Of a stretch of DNA of 64,000 nt, positions 46,102 to 57,894 are shown piece after piece. A model generated the notes under the pieces. It worked only from the letters and a program-made list of their open reading frames with translations. It was not told the origin of the DNA and did no database searches. Source of the DNA: Trichaptum fuscoviolaceum (taxonomy: Eukaryota > Basidiomycota > Agaricomycetes > Hymenochaetales > Trichaptaceae); NCBI GenBank assembly GCA_910574455.1, contig CAJSYZ010000001.1, forward strand, positions 5,005,424-5,069,423, in the 5' to 3' direction. Numbering within the stretch: position 1 is the first letter of the stretch; every line of letters begins with the position of its first letter. Position numbers and translations under genes: made by a program.

Positions 46102-49100
46102 ATGCCAGCGACACGGAAAAAGCACGATCCCTTTCATTTTCCACCAACTATTCGATGCACCTTGCCCGGCTGTAGTAGGATGTTCAAGAGTCAATCTGGA
46201 AGAGCAAGACATGAATATTCAGCTCATCCAACGTCATTCTTGGCAAGTTCTTCTGCTTGTGGTCATGAATATGAATCGTCACCTATTCGACCCATACGAG
46301 CTCCAAGTCCTCAACTTGAAGCTCTCCTGAGGTCGTCCGAACTTCCATCAGAGGGTCATCTTGAGAGCGGCTCTGACTCCTACGATTACGATATTTCCAT
46401 GCTTACACAGGATATCTCGATGCTCAGTATAGGCCGAGACGAGCTGCTTCAAGATTTGGACAGACCTGATTCTCTGTCCCATTCTGTCACCGGAAGTGAC
46501 AGTGGCCGTTCTGAAGACTTGGATTCCGACATTGGAGATTATAAGGAGAGCGAGGATAACTTGAAGGTGTATCACAGATACTTGAATGGTGCGCGCCAAA
46601 TCAATTGTTCCCGGTTTACTGTAGCATTTTGACACCAAACATTGTGCAGCCATTCCATGCGATGCAGAAGGGAACTTCTTAGAATATGAAGACTCACCCG
46701 CTCCGCAAACGAATCTGCATCAAATGACTGGTTTCCCTATTCATGCCGAGCAGATTTTGAGCTCGCAGATTTTCTCTATCGGGAAGAGCAAATGTCTGCT
46801 GGGAACATAACAAAGCTTCTGGGAATCATGAAGGCTTATCAACTGATTCAGGTGGCGGAGAATGTAAAATCTGGCGGATATTCCGAATTGGATGCGACAG
46901 AGCCTGACAATGACTTGGATCAGGATACAACTAGTAGTACGCTACTCGATGGAGACGCGCAAAAAATGTATAACGCCATTGATGCTACGAAAGTTGGTGA
47001 TGTGTCTTGGAAATCCTTTAGTAACTTCTACACAGACGACAATGGCCAAAAGGCGACAAACGAGAACACCGAGTCATGGAAGAGGAAAGAATATGATGTA
47101 TGGTATCGGGATCCTCTGGAAGTGATCCGGAATTTGGTGGACAATCCGGCGTTGGAAGGCGAATTCGACTATGTCCCGTTTCGCGAGTATCAGCCGAAGG
47201 AGGACTCTGATGACAACAAAGAACGAGTCTTCAGAAACTACATGTCCGGAAATTTTGCTTGGGAACAGGCTGTAAGTCATAAATCATGCAGCATTCGAAG
47301 TTTAAGGAAGTGTTCTGATTATCCTTGACTTAGAACAAAATCTACGCCGAAGATAAAGCAGTCCATGGGTCCATGTTTGTTCCGGTGATCTTAGGGAGCG
47401 ACAAGACAACAGTCTCCGTTGGCACTGGCAACAACGAATATTATCCGTTATATCTCTCAATAGGAAATGTATCTAACAAGGCCCGGCGGTCCCAAAAGTT
47501 GAATACAGTCCAGCTCGTAGCATTTCTAGCAATACCAAAGAGTGTGTGTTACAAGCTTGAAGTGACCTATTCGATTGTGTTCTGACACTTCAAGTTTGCA
47601 GCTGAGCGGCAATATGAAAAGTCAGATGACTTCCGTCGCTTTAGACATCAAATCTTTCATTCATCTATATCAAGAATCTTGAGTCCACTGAAGACCGCAA
47701 TGTCTATAAACAGTGAACATACCATTCTCCGGTGCCCTGATGGTCACTTGCGTAGGTCGGTTCTCGGACTCGGCTCGTATATAGCCGATTATCCGGAACA
47801 GGTGAGTCTATGCGCAATATGCACTGGATGGTGCTGCAAGTAAGTATTGTCCTTTCCAAAAATCACATCCGACTCGAGTTCGAGAAAATGGGTTAATGTG
47901 GCTACTATATAGATGTACAGCACCTTACAAGAACCTAGATAATCCGGAATTTGTTACAAATCCTCGAACAAAAGAGCTACACGAACGATTGATAGAACAG
48001 GTGGATGACAATAGCATAAGTAGAGCCACAATTCGTAAGGAGTATGGGTTCCACCAAGATATCGTCGTATGTGTTCCAACTTCAAGTTGTCCATTAGATG
48101 CACTTACCGCAACTATGTCCCGAAGCCCTTCACCAATGATTTTCCGCGTGCAGATATATGCGATCTCATTTCTCCAGACCTACTGCACCAAATCATCAAA
48201 GGCGTATTCAAGGATCACCTTGTTGAGTGGATTTGCCAGAGCTTGACCACGACAGAGCTGGACGTTGTGGATAGAAGGTACTCTTCTCTCACAAGACATA
48301 TAATGCAAATGCCTTTGCTAACTTCCACGTAGAATAAGAGTTGCTGCTCCCTTTCCTGGACTTCGTAGATTCCCCGAAGGCCGAGGCTTCAAGCAATGGA
48401 CAGGCAATGATTCTAAGGCACTTATGAAAGTATGTGACCTTTCTATCTTGTTTGAGGCGGTGGTTTGCTGATATTTGATGCAATTTGCTTAGGTGTATCT
48501 TCCGGCTATCGTGGGCATTGCGCACGATGATATGATTCGCGCATTGAGTGCATTTCTGGACTTCTGTTACCTTGTGCGTCGGTACACGATTACAGCCTCA
48601 ACTCTTGATCAAATAAAAGCCTCTCTGGATCACTTTCATCAATTTCGGCAAATATTCATAGCCAAGGGCATCCGGGATAACTTCTCACTGCCACGACAGC
48701 ATGCCATGGTCCACTATCCTACAATGATCCCTCTCTTTGCTGCACCGAGCGGGCTGTGCTCGTCAATCACAGAGAATAAACACATTTACGCGGTCAAGGA
48801 AACATGGCGACGCTCAAACAGAAATGATCCTTTGGGTCAGATGATCACAGCAAACGAACGACTAAGTAAACTCATTGCAGCCAGGGCAGACTTCAAAAGG
48901 CGTGGAATGCTGGACAATTCGTTGGCGGAGGCTTCGTGGAGAGCTTTGCGTGATGTTCTGCGCAAGAATATGTCAGAGTCGGAGGAGGATGAAGCTGAGA
49001 GGACCTCGAATTGGAGGGAGCAGGTGCAACATTGTGGTGCTCCATTGGCAAGGGCAAGCGATGATACAGAGTACTTCTTCGATGACATTGTGGGCAAGAA

Positions 49101-50118
49101 TGAACTCAACGAAATTGCAGACCTGGAAGATCCCGGGAGCTTAGTGCATGGGCCACAGCATCTTGCGGTTCAAGGCATACAACATGCTGAACGCCAGATG
49201 CGCTTGGGTGGCAGAAATGACCCTTTGAGCTTGATGTTAATGGCTTCGAAGCAACGTTTAGTATTACTTAGCAACCCATGCTTTTGGTGCTGCACATCTG
49301 ACTTCTTTGTTGTCATCCTTGCAGAGTCCAGTACGGTGTACCCTAAGCAGCTCAACGCTCTTGCGGCGATAAAAGGCCATCCAGAGCTCCGACAGCTCCG
49401 ACAGCTCATTAAAGAATACTTATTCAACAAGGTCGAGAAGCGCAACTCCAACTTAAGGGGCTCCTCCGGCAGAGCCGAACCAGCAGTTGAAATGGACATG
49501 TGCAATGACTTTTCAATTTTCCATTCAGCCACCGCTTTCTTTGCCTACCGTGGCGAATCAATCCCTATAGAACAAGCAATGAGGGAGGTGATCAGGTCCA
49601 ATCCCTCTTGGCGCGGAAAACCTCGACGAGATGCCGTTCTAGTCCGAGTTAATTCCCGCAAAAAGGGGTTTGCAGGAATGCGAGCCGCTCGCGTTATGCT
49701 TCTTTTCTCCTTCACCGCTAAAGGAAACCATCACGAATGCGCTCTCGTTCAGTTTTACAAGCGCGTTGGAGATTCGCCTGATACAAAGTCAGGAATGTGG
49801 ATTGTTGAACCAGAGTATGAGTTAGAGACCTCTACCGCCTGTGTCGGAGCTTGTCCTCAACTAACTCGGAGCGGCAGTGACACTAGTAACCACTCTACTA
49901 CTAGTACTAGTAGTACTAGCAAGACTCCGAAGCTATCTGTAATAGCTCTAGGGCTTATCTTTCGATTAGCTCACCTTCTTGGGGTTACAAAGGGTGATGA
50001 ATGTCCTCCAAAGTCATTGACACCTGAGGAGTCCCTGGACTTCTACGATAGATTCTATGTTAACCGATTTGCTGACATGCACATGCATGAAACATTGTTC
50101 GAAAGTAGACAACAATAA
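46102..50118 (+). CDS. Plavaka-family DDE transposase, element B copy (one frameshift)
   Basis: It starts MPATRKKHDPFHF. Exons fit at 46102-46588, 46650-47271, 47334-47541 and 47602-47839, with further exons to a long last part from 48493. Features in order: a C2H2 finger (CTLPGC ... HEYSAH), an acidic linker, WFPYSCRADFELADFLYREE, VWYRDPLEVIRNLVDNPALE, PVILGSDKTTVSVGTGN, LRCPDGHLRRSVLGLGSYIA with DYPEQ, DLLHQIIKGVFKDHLVEWIC, PFPGLRRFPEGRGFKQWTGN, and YLPAIVGIAHDDMI. All are Plavaka hallmarks. A missing base near 46709 shifts the frame just before WFPYSC, whereas the element A copy is intact there. The defects of the two copies are therefore complementary in position. In the C-terminal part a run of ACTAGTAGT words (49875-49920) is translated as a Ser/Thr stretch. 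The nuclear role is excision and integration of the element. Confidence 0.9.
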
Positions 50119-50641
50119 AGATAAACCTCTATTTAGCACACAAAGTGCCTTGAAACCTATGAAGGATACAACTTATTGAGTTGCTTGATAGTCCTCGATA
50201 TACCAGCCAGAGTACTTTATGTAAACTGGAAGTTGCGACTTTTAACTTCAACTTCACCTTGAAGTTCAACTTGAACTTGAAGTCGTACTGCTACTAGGCG
50301 ACTAGTAGTATCAAACATAGTATATAAATAAATAAATAAATTTTTAGTAGTATATAGTAATCAAGAAAACGACCTCACACAGTTGCTACTAATACTACCG
50401 ATAGTAGTGCAGCGTAGTGCGAGAGGAGCATACTAATAGGACAGGATAAAAGAGTGGCATAGGAAGTAGAAAAGTCGTGTTACATTTGTAGCAGTGTACT
50501 AACAATTTGAACGAAATGCTCGGACTTTGGTAGCATGAGTTAACGACTGAAAAATACCATAATACATACGATGAAGGAAAGCGCTAACATACCAGATGCA
50601 TATCATTGCACTATTACGAGCTCGAAGAATGTCCTACTAGA
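50119..50641. repeat. Word-rich region between convergent transposase and gene C, element B
   Basis: No gene. It contains AACTTCAACTTGAAG-type words at 50245-50285, ACTAGTAGTA at 50300, a short AAAT run at 50325-50340 and ACTAATACTACC words near 50390. It serves as the 3' region of both flanking genes. Confidence 0.55.
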
Positions 50642-52656
50642 TCATGATGCGACCGCCATACTGACATCATCACCAGAACCCGGCGTTGAAGGGAGTAATT
50701 TCTCGAGAAGCGCCCGCAATATGTCGTAGTCGTTACACAGGCATTCGTCGGATGCTAATGAAATCGCACCGGCAGTGCTAGTAGTACCGCTCAGAGTGTG
50801 GACTCCGTGTGACACGAAACTGTCAATTTGACGTTCTGTTGCGATAAGGTCGTCTCCGTGATAGTCGCCATCTCTGAGGCAATTGGTAACTTTTATCAGA
50901 ATTCTCTCGTGGCTAACTTCGTCTTCCGCTCCAAATAGGCCTTTATTGCGTATCCTTGCCAAGGCCACAGCTAAAAAATCCAAGTGCGAGGTGTCACTAT
51001 CCGAGTTAGCCCTCAGGCTGCGTTGAAAGAGACTCATTGCGGCATCATTCGTGAGCAGCAAGTCCAAAAGATCAACATCAAGGAGGATGGTCAGACATTT
51101 CCTGACTATATTAAACTTCTTCAGGAGGGCCTGATGTTCTTCGCGTAATTGATCTATTTTCCAGGATTTTTCTGCATCCTTCACAGTTCGTCTGGCACTG
51201 TCGACGGCATCACCGGCGACCTGAGTGAGCGACTGAAAGGTTTCGTCTGTGCGTTTGAAGTGGCACCGTACGTCAAGCGCAGACCCATATCGAAAGACAG
51301 AAGCACGATCGAGCTGTGTATAGGTTTGTGTCGGCGGGCCGTTTGTATTAATCCGAGTCATGAGCAGGGCCTCCGTGACGAGCAACCATTCCTTGCACTC
51401 GTTGTATGTCCAAATAAGTAGAGGGACAAAGAACCTGAATGCAAGCTTCAGATACTCAATTTCTTGAGGTATCGTTGCATGTTGTGGGGGCAGAGAGACA
51501 AAACTCCGGTGAGGAACAAATTTGTCGGTGATTGCCTTCCAATAGGAGCTTGATAAATGTGTGCAAGGAGGTGTAAGTGTGCTAGTGTCCGCGTCTGACT
51601 CCGCGAAATCACGGAAGACTGAATTTACTTGACACTCGTAAAATCTGTCATTTTCCTTTCCTCGAACCGAGACGCATGATTGGTATTTTCGGTGTAAGCG
51701 AATGAGGAACGTATTCCAAATGACGCCACCATTGAGCCGATTGATGGGTAGTCTTGAAAACTTTGTATTGGGGAGAAGAGTTGCAAAAGCAGATGCCACA
51801 GCAAGCCTGAGTTTGCCCACACTGTCCCAAACTTGAAGTGCTAAGTGCGCCGCCTGTATCAGGAGCAAAAATTAGTATTTGATAGTTTCAATGCCAAGTT
51901 AAGTCAGCAACTTGAACGCATTTGCCACTCACCACAGTCTGATCCTGGGATCTAGCCGTGCACCGGCCTAGGTGCACGAAAGGACTTGGGAGCCAATCTG
52001 AAGTTACTATGTTCGGTGTGTCATGCCCACTGGCATATCCAGTACCAGCGCCACTGCTTGCTAGTAAGGCAGCATCAAGTTCCTCTCTGAGCAGTGCCTT
52101 GGGATGATTCGGGAGTGGAGTGTCCACTTCAACAGCCTGAGGATCACTGTCAGTGGCAAGTCCACATTTGAGCAACGCCAGCTCTTCGGCTTGCGAAATG
52201 ACCAAATCCCTGAGCTCAATCCTTTCAACACGGTTTCGGTTCAACGCACGTGCCACCCTACTCTCAGTCCTTGCGAAGCGTGTATTCACAGCTCGGATTG
52301 TGGCGGAGAGGGATTCGGCCAAAGCAAGCGCCACGCGATATTCCCTCGTCTGAATGGTGTACCCATAGCATTGATAATGCAGCGCAGCACGTTGGATTAA
52401 CGAACGCAAGTTATCCACTACATCTTGGTCGAAAAGCGGGTTGAAATGAGTTGCAGCCCGGTCATCTTCACCTGTCAGTGATTGCAAGGATAATCCGAGT
52501 CGTTCATCTGTATCCAGGATGAGCTGGTTTATCATCGACAAATGCATCATGTCTATGATTCGTACCTTCCAACGGATTTTCGTCCCAGTCACTCTCGCGG
52601 AAGCTTGAGCTCGAATCGCTGCCAGTGTCCGAGTCACTGTCACTTAGAATTGGCAT
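50642..52656 (-). CDS. Gene C of element B: unknown protein
   Basis: It starts MPILSDSDSDTGSDSSSSFR at 52656 with an acidic Ser-rich N-terminus like gene C of element A. An intron near 52560 is likely, but phase was not settled. The middle exon (to 51945) contains FNPLFDQDVVDNLRSLI and an Arg/Glu helix. A phase-0 intron (51944-51863) leads to the last exon with GKLRLAVASAFATLLP, GGVIWNTFL, FFVPLLIWTYNECKEW and FNIVRKCLTILLDVDLLDLL. The last exon reads without interruption to 50642, while the element A copy is frameshifted. Conserved patches are spaced the same in both copies but overall identity is low. No known domain is recognised; probably a soluble, largely helical protein. Confidence 0.65.
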
Positions 52657-54799
52657 CTTCGGAGATGACTGATAAAACGGGTGGCAGAGTGGGTGCAGCA
52701 GAGTGGGTGCAAAATATGAGCTCGAATATTCCTTCTGATAGTGTGCGCGGGGATTCGGACTTAATGATATACAAAGGCAAGTTGGTCGTGACCACGCCAA
52801 TCGATAATGCACGCTGATGATCGATTTTTGCGGTCCTTGTATGAGGAGGGAAGGAGATTCAAGTTGCCCTTTACTACTAGTATGATGGTGACCTGAAGTT
52901 GGTGACGGCTCGGGGCCCGGAGGCTGCCAGGCTCAGGCTGCCAGTGGCATCAGTGCGCCGGTGCCAGTGGTACTAATCAGCTCCAACTTGAACTTAAAGT
53001 TCTCAGTGACCTCTGAAACTCTTCATCATGACTCGGATGCAGTGTGGAAGCGGCAGTCTCATCACTGGCAGGAGCCAGCCAATGTACTCAGGCGAATACT
53101 TCTACTACTAGTACTAATATCACTTACTACTAGTTGTACGTTGCTACGCTCTTCATCAACTTCCATTCCTACTAGTACGGCAGAACGTAACTACCTCAGT
53201 TCAAGTTGCCGCAGCGCTAGCATCATGATCATCTTCGAGCCATGAGTACGCCGGTAGCAATACTACTATACTACTTATCAGTACTAGTAGTATTCCGGGT
53301 TGTAAAGATCCGATTCAGTCGGAGTAATCTATTGTGACTACTTTTTCTGGCTCGCTGCTGGCATAACTTTAAATTTTCACCCTAGTACTACTTCTACAGC
53401 ATATTCAGAAAACTTGAAGGATGACAGCCTGAGTGCGCACTTTTGTGCTTTTTTTCTATCCGACCCTGATTCCTTTAGTACTACTAGTATGGGGAAGCTC
53501 GGACGTACCCACTGGCAGACAATATTCTCAACAGTGTGAGCTGCGTGCCGGTGACCCTTGTTTCTTGAAAGTCGTTTGTGACCGGAAGCCTTTGTCCATC
53601 CACAAACTTAGATACTCTACTGCCTTGACCTTTCAAGTTGATACTTAACTCCATGCAAATACAATAGTATACTAGCTAATATAAATGTAAGAGCTTCAGC
53701 AACTACATATAAGATCATAGGACTTTCCCAGCACGTGAACTTCTTCATGATAGTACGGTACTACTCAGGCTAGTAAGGCAATCAGGGTCGGGTAGAAAAA
53801 AAGCACAAAAGTGCGCACTGTCATCCTTTTCTGAATATGCTGTAAGTTCATGATCAATCAAGCCCCTAACTTGAGAACTACGCGCCTGAGGCTTGTGCTG
53901 AAGTACCGGACAACGGTGATTAAGAGAAGTTCGGAAGCCCTTTAACTGAATGATGTTCTAGTTCAACCGGCGCTGGCTTCAATATGAACTTCGATTTTCC
54001 CACTCCAGTCTTCTCTTCCCGGCCGCAGGCTCAAGGTTTTACAACTGTGACTCAGGCTTCATGTCGAAGAAGTGTTCACACCACTGGCAGATGTTTATAT
54101 CAGATTCAAGTTATAGTGAATTCCCACCACCTGGCCGTGCCTCAGGCTCCGAGTTTACTACTAAGTAGTACTACTACTAGTAGAACGCCAAAGTGCCGGC
54201 ATCATACTACTACTCTAGTAGTACAGTAGTACTAGCCTGAGTATGATATGACAGTGATACCGGGCCGTGACGCCGCCTCCGAGTCGGAGTTCGAGTTTAT
54301 CCGACTGCCATGGCAGTGCACTGGTACCGCGCCGCACTCAGGCTGGCAGCCTGCCAGTGAGTAGTAGTAATTAGTAGTAATAGTACGTAACTTCAAGTTG
54401 AACTTGAACCTGCGACTCGGACTTCTTCATGTTTCAATTCAGTTGAACTTGAATTCAAGTTTGAGACTCCGCCTGAAAGCTGTACTTGGAAAAAGCCTTC
54501 CTCGTTCACTGCCAGTGGCGACTCGGACGAACTTCTTCGACTTCTACATCTGTACTCAGGCCGGAAACGGAGAATTGGTTCAACTGGCTGCTTGAGACGT
54601 GATCGGGGAGCATCAACGTGGCAACGACTTCAAGTGTATAAGAAGTGTCAGCAATAACTACTTCAAGTTAGTAAGAACGTACGCACTCTTTGTTTCTCTT
54701 TCATCTTCAACATCCTGCCAGTGGCGGTGACGCTGACTCTGCATACTGTCTCAACTGCTATACCCCTGACTCCCGTACGACTGTTCGTAAACTACGACC
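52657..54799. repeat. Word-rich divergent intergenic region between genes C and B, element B
   Basis: About 2.1 kb with the promoters of genes C (-) and B (+) at its edges. It is filled with ACTACTAGTAGT words (53100-53130, 53275-53290, 54165-54235), CACTGGCA and CTGCCAGTGGC words (52920-52970, 54300-54360, 54510), GTTCAAG/CTTGAAC words (52980, 53205, 53635, 54390-54460) and GAGTCGGAGTTCGAGT at 54280. One 20-base stretch, AGCACAAAAGTGCGCACT at about 53801, recurs in inverted form at about 53435. No gene is supported. Confidence 0.6.
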
Positions 54800-57324
54800 A
54801 TGAAGAAAACCCAGGCCCAATCTTCAGCGAAAGGGAAGGAGCATCCGCGTCGTCAGCGGCAGTCCCAAAGTCTCCGAGACACAACGCAGGCGCCTCTGGC
54901 AGCTGCCAGTGGAAGCGACCCGACTCAGAGTGTTAGTGTCAGCTCACCCGACCAACTAAGCAGAGTTGGTCCTGTTGGTACGCATGTCATCTCATAGTCT
55001 GCCAGCCCAAGCACTGATTCTCATATTTTACGAACAGCCAGGCTCTATTCCACAGGCCTACTTCCCGCTAAGGCGTTTGCTGAGCAAAGGAACATCGACG
55101 ACACCTTGGCAAAGATTGTCGAGAAGCCGGTTGCGCCTGTCCCCCCTCGTCCCATTCCTTCCTCGAGTTCAAGGACTCCAGCTCGGCGCACCAGCGAGTC
55201 AGACGAGAGTACCGCACTTTCGAGCTCATACAACTCGCAACCAGCTTCCACAGCCGATACAAGCTTGGACAGCTCGATGACGCAATCCAAAGTCGATACT
55301 AACAGCACAACGGCTCTTTCTGCGACTCCGCCCGACACGCATACTCGTGGAGCTACGTTTATAAGGCACCTAATGGGTGCTTTAAATTCGTTGTTGACAG
55401 GTGACGATGCCCATTATGACAAGCTCCATCGTTTAGACAGCATCTGTAACGACATGGAGGACGAATTCCGCTCTTACTTGAAGAGCATGGTTGCCGAGAA
55501 CGCAAACCCAGTGCCAAAGGAAGAGAATTCCTCTCATGCTGCAATCGATACTGCTACGCGGCTGGAAATGGGTTTACTCCATGACTTCGCAGTGGCCCAA
55601 CGAAAAAGCGGTCACTACGTCGGCCGTGTGGGCAAATTGTCGTTAGAGGAGACTGCCTGGATCGTCCAGGAGAAGAAGCTTAAGGAGTTGGAGGAACATC
55701 ACAAGAAGAGTCTTTTACTTTTAACATCGATAGAGGCAAAGCAGGGCTGTCTCGACCAGACCTTTCGTGAACAACGCGATGCCACATCATTATCCATCGA
55801 GGCAAAGTTCAACTACCTGGTCCATCAGAATTTCAGTCTTGAATCCCGGCTTAACACAGCTTTGCGAGCTATAGAGGGCGTGAGTGCAACTTAAATCATC
55901 TACTACACTTCAATTTGCTCACGCCTACCATTTAGTCTTTGTACGCCCTCTGCACGATAACGTTGCGAAGGCTGTTAGAAGACGGACGAGGCTACGTATA
56001 CCAGGGCATGGAGGCTGTGTTTCCTGCATGGGAAAAGTTTCGGTTTCATACCGCTGTCCCTTACGAAGTGTCTGGAATGAGTGGCATCAAGACCGAGAAT
56101 TTCTTAGACTCTGTCCAGAACTTGTTCAACCATTTCCATGATCCCATCACGATTCGGTATCTCTTCGACGATCTAGTGGACTCGGATGGCGATAGTAACA
56201 AGACGGTGAAGGATCTCCTTAGTGAGTCGGCACTTCCGTTGAAAGAGGGCGCGTCAAGAGATTCGACAGTGAGCGATGTGTATGATCTTTTCTCCTTTTT
56301 TTTGCCGCGGATCGAGTTGGTCCATCTCTTTTTCCATCTCCTATATCAAAAGCTGGATATTACGGTGCAACGCCTGGAAAGTGAAATGTCCGGGCAGCTC
56401 GTGAAGGTCGATGAATCCAACTACAATAATCCCGTCAAGGTGCACTTAAAGCAATTGCCAACTGAGCTAGACAAGCATACGACGCTCAAGTTCTTGTTCG
56501 AGGATTTATTGGACGCCATGTCCGAAGCTGATTATGAAGGTCCTATGCACATACCCATTCGCGACGTGATTTACCCTCCCCCACCGACTCCCGAGTCATC
56601 TGAATCGACACCATCCGGTACAAACCCGACGCAAAACCCGACGCAAAACCCGGCTAAGACAGAGCCTACTACTAAACTAGTCCAGGATAACGCCGATAGC
56701 GCTTATATAACTTCGAGGAGACCGGTCAAAGTCAAGGCGCTCGAGGCTCAATTTAGGGCATTGGATGTCAAAACAGCTGCTATTCGGAAGAGGATATTGG
56801 AGGCGGAGAAGGATCAGAATTTGCGCAATGCCATAGAGGGGCTCAATTTCGAAGGGTCCAAAACCTCGGATGTTCAGAGGCTGATGAAGGTGCTGAGGCG
56901 TCGCAACGAAGCTAGACAAACTTCGACTTCGCTTAACTACCTCATCAAGATGGTGGAGAAGAAGCTGCTCCTGAAGGAGGTTTTAGATGATGGGAAGCTC
57001 CGGAATCTGCTGAACCGACATGCCCATGACCGCATCCGAAACACCGATCAACAGTCGGTTTTTGCTCTCATTGATGACTGCGAGCGTCTTTTGGGCATGC
57101 GTCTAGAGCCGGGACAGAAAGAAAGGCTGGTCGAGATCAACCATTTAATGGGGAATAGTCGTCCCTATGGGCGCGAGTACTCCACGAACATTGAGATTGA
57201 GTGCCCTCAATCCCTCATCCATCTCGAAGCCCACAGCAAACTCGATCTGACCGTCATGAAAGCAGGGCTAACAAAGCTAAACTCATCGTATACTAGTGGC
57301 TTAGTACGGAACTCAAAGAAGTAG
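54800..57324 (+). CDS. Gene B of element B: coiled-coil protein, unknown function
   Basis: It starts MKKTQAQSSAKGKEHPRR at 54800. Introns at 54979-55039 and 55881-55936 join three exons in phase to give about 800 residues. The N-terminal 190 residues are Ser/Thr/Pro-rich and probably disordered. A helical region (SLLTGDDAHYDKLHRLDSIC) and a coiled coil (WIVQEKKLKELEEHHKKSLL) follow. The last exon has RFHTAVPYEVSGMSGIKTEN, YLFDDLVDS, a Pro/Ser linker with NPTQNPTQNP, and a C-terminal helical block ending in MGNSRPYGREYS. It matches gene B of element A in domain order, phase-0 intron position and key motifs, but lacks the Gly-Lys array. The reading frame is intact throughout, the only clearly undamaged element gene besides C in this copy. 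Confidence 0.72.
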
Positions 57325-57566
57325 TGGGGATTTGCATGTTTGGAATTACAGTCTGTCGACTCTAATAACTTGGCGTCCTCCATCCTGTCATTTTTCCTGG
57401 CGATTTGCGAGTATTTGTTCCTGTGTTTGTATGCGCTGTCTGCAGAGATTTCGATATAATATTTATTAACTGAGATACACTGGTATGCATCGTGATATCT
57501 CCTGTCAGTGAAGTTGAAGTCCGCAAATTCTTCTGCCTGAGTATCCCCGAGATCAGAACTTGACAT
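57207..57566 (-). CDS. Possible small ORF antisense to the gene B 3' end
   Basis: 119 codons from an ATG at 57566 (MSSSDLGDTQAEEFADFNFT ...) to a stop at 57207, overlapping the last 118 bp of gene B on the opposite strand. The acidic start resembles that of gene C (MSSSERGDETSG), and their first bases (ATGTCAAGTTC) are identical, so it may be a remnant of a gene C-like start or of another cargo gene. It sits where element A carries the protease but shows no protease motif. Weakly supported. Confidence 0.25.
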   Translation of the reverse strand: MSSSDLGDTQAEEFADFNFTDRRYHDAYQCISVNKYYIEISADSAYKHRNKYSQIARKNDRMEDAKLLESTDCNSKHANPHYFFEFRTKPLVYDEFSFVSPAFMTVRSSLLWASRWMRD

Positions 57567-57865
57567 TTTGGAGATTAGTAGTAGTTGGCAGTAATGAGTG
57601 GCGGCTTCGACTTCTATACTGAATCTGCTGATGAACTTATCTTCAAAGTTGTACTTGCCATTTTACTTAAACTGTGCACGCTCGTGCTTAAATCTCACTT
57701 GAGCCTGGCTTGGCGCCTGATGTACAACTTCCCTCCTTATGCACTGATTTCGTCCTGAAACACCGTGTTCTAAGGCCATCAGGCAGCCAGGCAACGCTTC
57801 AGGTAGGCATGGCATCGCTTCATCCCATTTAAGGAAGCTTCAGGACGCGCCAGGACGCGCCAGTC

Positions 57866-57894
57866 GCCGTAAGCAAACGGAAGTTTCCCTGATG
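57866..57894 (-). repeat. Right terminal repeat of element B
   Basis: On the reverse strand it begins CATCAGGGAAACTTCC and ends TTGCTTACGGC, close to the element A right end at 21854-21883. Immediately inside is a tandem CAGGACGCGC repeat (57841-57860). Outside it is GCAGTGCCC; including CACTG as the true outermost bases would give a CACTA-like start, but the other ends do not share it. Confidence 0.75.

Larger units (their letters stand above)
40840..57894. mobile_element. Large Plavaka-type DNA transposon, element B (both ends present)
   Basis: Bounded on the left by CATCAGGAAAACTAC at 40840 and on the right by the complementary end at 57894 (reverse strand CATCAGGGAAACTTCC). Length is about 17.05 kb. 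Genes from left to right: D (-), transposase (+), C (-), B (+). This is the order of element A in inverted orientation, without the protease. Its left 300 bp share subterminal segments with the right end of element A, for example ATTGCAGTGCTCAAGAGT at 41101, which is inverted near 21640. The transposase and gene D each carry frameshifts. The target-site duplication could not be fixed. Confidence 0.85.
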
